Below, piece by piece: positions 6,330 to 7,850 of a DNA stretch of 7,850 nt. A model generated the notes under the pieces. The model was not told where the DNA came from, ran no database searches, and saw only the letters and a list, made by a program, of their open reading frames with translations. The DNA comes from an uncultured Clostridiaceae bacterium (GTDB taxonomy: Bacteria > Bacillota > Clostridia > Lachnospirales > Lachnospiraceae): contig CAMWMT010000109.1 in assembly GCA_947175375.1 (NCBI GenBank), forward strand, positions 1 to 7,850, in the 5' to 3' direction. A program made the translations under genes and the position numbers. How positions within the stretch are numbered: the first letter of the stretch is position 1; the number at the start of each line of letters is the position of its first letter.

Positions 6330-6403
6330 AGGTTATTCCGCCGCGGCAAATGTCAGAGGAACAGAAAAAAGAGATTACGAAGAGGTTAAGCCGTACACGC
6401 TGA
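6269..6403 (+). pseudogene. Out-of-frame C-terminal fragment after the HTH gene
   Basis: Reading the frame that begins at 6269 gives PDGTLLAHIPVEWVKVIPP, then a Lys/Glu/Arg-rich helix (MSEEQKKEITKRLSRTR) and TGA at 6401-6403. The segment has no start codon or ribosome binding site of its own and overlaps the HTH frame by about 60 bases. The clear protein character, with Val/Ile alternation, a Trp and a charged terminal helix, suggests it is the true C-terminus of the HTH gene, or of a related gene joined by deletion. The original product would be about 100 residues or more. Confidence 0.45.
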
Positions 6404-6449
6404 AAAATTCCCTGTAGTATCGGCGTGAAATGGTCTGATTTCAGCTTTT
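6399..6449 (+). terminator. Weak terminator after the HTH gene
   Basis: GCTGAAA (6399-6405), overlapping the stop codon at 6401-6403, pairs with TTTCAGC (6439-6445), and TTTT follows. The 33-base loop is long, so efficiency is doubtful. It would separate the phage transcript from the toxin locus. Between here and the toxin promoter (6450-6525) I see only AT-rich DNA with GGGTAT repeats. Confidence 0.35.
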
Positions 6450-6525
6450 AAGGGCTTGAGGGTATAAATTATAGGGTATGAGGTTAAAAGGGAAATAGGG
6501 CTTTGAAACATGCAGAGAAACGGGA

Positions 6526-6554
6526 TTGAAGAAAAAGCGCTGCTGTGATAGAAT
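6526..6554 (+). promoter_or_regulatory. Toxin mRNA promoter with extended -10
   Basis: TTGAAG at 6526-6531, a 17-base spacer, then TAGAAT at 6549-6554 preceded by TG at 6546-6547. Predicted start near 6561 leaves a 5' leader of about 64 nt before the toxin ATG, typical of type I toxins whose leader delays translation. Confidence 0.65.
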
Positions 6555-6624
6555 ACGGTCAAAGGAACAATCGTGTCACTGCAAGGTGTTGGCCTCTCAT
6601 TACATAGGATGGGAGGTGGTGCGG

Positions 6625-6708
6625 ATGAAATTTGACTTTAAAGACTTGATGGCCTTTGGGATGTTCATTCTTGCATTACTGACCTTTATTATAAAGTTTT
6701 GTCAGTAG
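6625..6708 (+). CDS. Type I toxin, Hol-Tox-like small membrane peptide
   Basis: ATG at 6625 has GGAGG at 6612-6616, 8 bases upstream, so the short start is strongly favoured over the TTG at 6526 in the same frame, which lies in the promoter. The 27-residue peptide has a polar start (MKFDFKD) and one hydrophobic span at residues 8-26 with the core FGMFILALLTFII. This matches the putative holin-like toxin (Hol-Tox) group, related in layout to TxpA and BsrG, whose peptides insert in the membrane and depolarise or damage it when overproduced. It is shorter than the usual 30-40 residues and lacks the common basic tail, ending KFCQ. Its own promoter, a 3' region overlapped by an opposing RNA, and a terminator for each strand support a type I toxin-antitoxin pair. 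Confidence 0.75.
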   Translation: MKFDFKDLMAFGMFILALLTFIIKFCQ

Positions 6709-6736
6709 CGTTTTAAGTTCTCGGAGACGGGCACAG

Positions 6737-6773
6737 AAAAACCACCCTTGTATACTTGGCGGTAGCAGGGTGG
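6737..6773 (-). terminator. Terminator of the antisense RNA
   Basis: CCACCCT (6742-6748) and AGGGTGG (6767-6773) are exact complements. On the minus strand the stem is followed by TTTTT (plus strand A-run 6737-6741), a standard Rho-independent terminator. The plus strand has no T-run after the stem. Confidence 0.7.
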
Positions 6774-6797
6774 CAATTCTGTCATTTCTCTAACGGT

Positions 6798-6825
6798 CAA
6801 CCCCTTGTGGGCGGTTGTTCCTTTT
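6798..6825 (+). terminator. Terminator of the toxin mRNA
   Basis: CAACC (6798-6802) pairs with GGTTG (6813-6817), and inner CC/GG pairs extend the stem around a TTGTG loop. TTCCTTTT follows on the plus strand. It gives a toxin transcript of roughly 265 nt. Confidence 0.6.
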
Positions 6826-6833
6826 ATGCTCTA

Positions 6834-6862
6834 AATATATCATATCCGGCAGCAGGACGCAA
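6834..6862 (-). promoter_or_regulatory. Antisense RNA promoter
   Basis: On the minus strand TTGCGT (plus 6857-6862), a 17-base spacer and TATATT (plus 6834-6839) preceded by TGA give an extended -10 promoter. The -35 match is weak (3 of 6), but the TG extension compensates. Start is predicted near 6827. Confidence 0.55.
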
Positions 6863-6865
6863 GAG

Positions 6866-6879
6866 CGAACAGCTGTTCA
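6866..6879. promoter_or_regulatory. LexA/DinR-like dyad next to the antisense promoter
   Basis: GAACAGCTGTTC at 6867-6878 is a perfect 12-bp palindrome preceded by C, matching GAAC-N4-GTTC, the core of the Bacillota LexA (DinR) box. It begins 3 bases beyond the antisense -35 hexamer. It could equally be one of the many palindromes of the region to its right. Confidence 0.35.
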
Positions 6880-7400
6880 TTCCCATAAACTTACAACCGA
6901 ATAGAGCAGATCATAGCCAGGAGCCGGGCAACCACACCCAAATGGGATGCGTTAAAAGCTGGATCGGCAGCAGAATACTCACCACAAAATAGTGGTCAGT
7001 GCTTTTTGTCGGAGTTGGGGTCACTGCTCCGTACCTAAAAGTACAGACCAGACATGCCCTCGTTACTGCCGATGCCAGGAGCAGGAACCGCGGACATTTG
7101 TCCTTGGTCAACCAACGTACGCAAAACTACGTTGTTGGGGTGGCAAAATACCATCCCCATATTCCGTCTTGGGAATCTGCCCGAATGATTCGTTACCCCA
7201 GATGCCAACTATCCGAAAACGGACGACTGGTTATAGCAAAATTCTCAACAAGCTGGGAAACGTGCACACATCTGTGCATGATTTTTTGTCCTGGAGCACC
7301 TGCAGGTGAAACCCAAATGGGTCTGAAGCTTCTGCCTGCTGCCTATGATGCCAATATGCTCCGGACAATGACAGGCTCATTACTGGTATAAATGGTGGCA
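6880..7400 (+). ncRNA. Gene-free hairpin-dense stretch, candidate large structured RNA
   Basis: There is no credible protein gene here: the long open frames lack ribosome binding sites and overlap one another. Short inverted repeats instead follow one another closely. Examples are ACCAC/GTGGT (6981-6996), CAACGTA/TACGTTG (7113-7134), GGGGTGG/CCATCCCC (7137-7158), ATTCC/GGAAT (7161-7176), CGAA/TTCG (7182-7192), TGCACA/TGTGCA (7263-7278), CACC/GGTG (7297-7308), ACCC/GGGT (7311-7322) and AATGA/TCATT (7367-7381). A terminator-like hairpin at 7261-7287 would end a plus-strand RNA. Size, prophage setting and hairpin density recall large ornate phage RNAs such as GOLLD and ROOL, but I cannot match a specific family. 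Strand and ends are uncertain, and I found no convincing promoter. Confidence 0.35.
7261..7287 (+). terminator. Terminator-like hairpin in the gene-free region
   Basis: CGTGCACA (7261-7268) pairs with TGTGCATG (7273-7280), using one G-T pair, around a CATC tetraloop. One A and then six T residues (7282-7287) follow. It is a good Rho-independent terminator shape with no protein gene before it, which suggests it ends a noncoding transcript. Confidence 0.5.
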
Positions 7401-7409
7401 GAAATAGCA

Positions 7410-7451
7410 TTTATGTATCCATTTATGGGGTTTATGTATCCAGTATTCCCC
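7410..7451 (+). repeat. Two direct repeats with a 21-bp period
   Basis: TTTATGTATCCA occurs at 7410-7421 and 7431-7442, so the units start 21 bp apart; their last nine bases differ and end in GGGG and CCCC respectively. The period equals that of the array at 7630-7734 although the sequences differ. Confidence 0.7.
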
Positions 7452-7483
7452 ATTACTGGGGAAAATCCCCAACAAACTGGGGA
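7440..7483. repeat. Alternating complementary arms that can pair several ways
   Basis: Arms TTCCCC (7446-7451), GGGGAA (7458-7463), TCCCC (7466-7470) and GGGGA (7479-7483) alternate, so each middle arm can pair with either neighbour. CCAGTA (7440-7445) with TACTGG (7454-7459) gives a further exclusive choice. ACTGGGGAA recurs exactly 21 bp apart (7456 and 7477). Confidence 0.7.
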
Positions 7484-7485
7484 AG

Positions 7486-7592
7486 GACTTTTAGACAAAA
7501 ATGTCCGAAAGAGTTTTTTCCAGAAGTGGAAAAAAGTACCTGGATTCCACCATTTGTGATGGAAGACTTTTGCTCAAAAATGAGCGAAAGTA
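7486..7592. repeat. Pair of related hairpins with compensatory tip changes, plus hairpins between
   Basis: Two 28-base units, 7486-7513 and 7565-7592, share GACTTTT at the left, AAAAATG in the middle and GAAAG at the right. In the second, ACTTTTGCTC (7566-7575) pairs fully with GAGCGAAAGT (7582-7591), with one T-G pair. In the first the tip is GAC/GTC instead of CTC/GAG, so the tip pairs changed together. Between them lie TTTTTTCCA/TGGAAAAAA (7514-7535, loop GAAG) and TTCCA/TGGAA (about 7545-7564). Confidence 0.7.
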
Positions 7593-7599
7593 CCGGAGC

Positions 7600-7619
7600 C
7601 ATCGCCACTTGTTGCGATG
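7600..7619. repeat. Stem-loop in the hairpin chain
   Basis: CATCGC (7600-7605) and GCGATG (7614-7619) are exact complements around an 8-base loop. It sits between the second ACTTTT hairpin and the 21-bp tandem array and continues the chain of hairpins. Confidence 0.6.
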
Positions 7620-7629
7620 CCTGCCAGCA

Positions 7630-7734
7630 TACGTAATATTTGCCGGAGATTACGTAATACTCGGCGAGAATTACGTAATATCCTGCCAGAAATACGTATT
7701 TCCCGTCCGGAAACACATAATACCCGCCGGGAAA
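7630..7734 (+). repeat. Five tandem 21-bp units forming covarying mini-hairpins
   Basis: Units start at 7630, 7651, 7672, 7693 and 7714. The first nine bases are near-constant (TACGTAATA, then TACGTATTT and CACATAATA). Bases 10-12 face bases 16-18 across a three-base loop usually like GCC: TTT/GGA, CTC/GAG, TCC/CAG, CCC/CGG and CCC/GGG. Twelve of the fifteen facing positions can pair, counting G-T, though the bases differ between units. The tail of one unit plus the TACGTA of the next pairs with the leading TACGTAAT (8 bp in the first two units), so neighbouring hairpins share an arm. All frames are open through it, giving heptapeptide repeats that I regard as accidental. Confidence 0.85.
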
Positions 7735-7735
7735 T

Positions 7736-7769
7736 ACAAAAGCTTCCAGACAATGATTCATCTGGAAGC
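7736..7769 (-). terminator. Minus-strand terminator at the end of the hairpin chain
   Basis: GCTTCCAGA (7742-7750) and TCTGGAAGC (7761-7769) form a perfect 9-bp stem with a 10-base loop. On the minus strand it is followed by TTTTGTATTT, while the plus strand has no T-run, so it most likely ends a transcript entering from the right. Confidence 0.65.
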
Positions 7770-7850
7770 CGTATAGAGTATTTGCGGTTCGACATTGATG
7801 TCGAGACGACGGGGTATCGGATCAGGGCGCCATTTATCACTCTTCATGAA
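7758..7850 (-). CDS. Possible C-terminal end of a minus-strand gene (partial)
   Basis: A minus-strand frame is open from the right edge to a TGA at complement 7758-7760, inside the terminator loop, a placement common for gene ends. It gives about 30 residues, including KSDKWRPDPIPRRLDINVEP, which is not low-complexity. An ATG lies one codon inside the window (complement 7845-7847), so this could also be a tiny gene whose ribosome binding site is beyond the edge. I do not recognise it. The plus strand is also open here (RFDIDVETTGYRIRAPF), so the strand is uncertain; the terminator is the main argument for minus. Confidence 0.3.
   Translation of the reverse strand, partial: FMKSDKWRPDPIPRRLDINVEPQILYTASR
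7789..7804. promoter_or_regulatory. 16-bp dyad near the right edge
   Basis: TCGACAT (7789-7795) and ATGTCGA (7798-7804) are exact complements separated by two bases. The symmetry suits a repressor operator or a hairpin. It lies inside the possible minus-strand gene end, so no target promoter is visible. Confidence 0.35.

Larger units (their letters stand above)
6737..6827 (-). ncRNA. Predicted antisense RNA antitoxin
   Basis: A minus-strand promoter (6834-6862) and a minus-strand terminator (6737-6773) delimit an RNA of about 90 nt with no reading frame. It lies wholly opposite the 3' untranslated part of the toxin mRNA, which runs on to about 6825. Pairing would involve up to about 90 bases and would expose the mRNA to double-strand cleavage, as for RatA with txpA in Bacillus. 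It does not reach the coding region, which ends at 6708. Confidence 0.6.

Noticed and set aside
6992..7391. Overlapping plus-strand open frames of 105 and 130 codons in the gene-free region
   Set aside because: Neither has a ribosome binding site, they cover the same DNA in different frames, and their composition (many Cys, Pro, Arg, Trp) is not protein-like. The DNA is better explained by its inverted repeats.
7514..7535. Terminator formed by TTTTTTCCA/TGGAAAAAA
   Set aside because: The stem is almost all A-T and no T-run follows on the plus strand beyond the stem itself, so I count it as part of the hairpin chain.
7630..7734. CRISPR array
   Set aside because: Units are directly abutting 21-mers with no separate spacers and no cas genes; the variable part is only part of a hairpin tip and loop.
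7453..7776. Open frames on both strands over the 21-bp array, encoding heptapeptide repeats such as YYVILAE and YVILGEN
   Set aside because: A 21-bp repeat without stops is open in several frames automatically. There is no ribosome binding site, and the tip changes follow base pairing rather than codons.

Overview
The window looks like a degraded prophage, or phage-derived island, in a low-to-middle GC Bacillota genome, most likely a gut clostridium of the Lachnospiraceae type. This placement is inferred from strong AGGAGG-type ribosome binding sites, the Trp/Gln/Asn-rich linker style of the replication protein, the phage tape measure C-terminus and a Hol-Tox-like toxin locus. No database search was possible.

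Left part (1-1652, + strand): the window opens inside a phage replication-initiator gene. Its linker carries an array of 12-bp direct repeats that look like origin iterons. The conserved C-terminal domain follows in another frame, so the gene appears frameshifted. Next come an HNH endonuclease and a small-terminase-like DNA-packaging gene, the usual entry to a phage late operon.

Middle (1653-6050, + strand): the expected large terminase, portal, protease, capsid and major tail genes are absent. Instead there are a 52-residue membrane protein, a 53-residue zinc ribbon, a promoter and terminator pair, an unrecognised 136-residue gene and an intact 1142-residue tail tape measure gene with an 11-residue Trp/Phe repeat. 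No distal tail or fibre gene follows. The module is therefore a remnant with deletions on both sides of the tape measure, or a repurposed one.

Right-middle (6051-6862): a short XRE-type HTH gene appears frame-disrupted near its C-terminus. It is followed by a compact type I toxin-antitoxin locus: a 27-residue hydrophobic toxin with its own promoter, a convergent antisense RNA of about 90 nt with an extended -10 promoter, and a terminator for each transcript.

Right end (6863-7850): nearly 1 kb without a credible protein gene but densely packed with short inverted repeats. The first part (about 6880-7290, ending in a terminator-like hairpin) is a candidate large structured RNA. The second part (7410-7769) is a chain of mini-hairpins. 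It includes two related hairpins with compensatory tip changes and five tandem 21-bp units whose tips also vary in a pairing-preserving way. This hairpin field is the most unusual thing here. The right edge has a minus-strand terminator and possibly the tail of a minus-strand gene.
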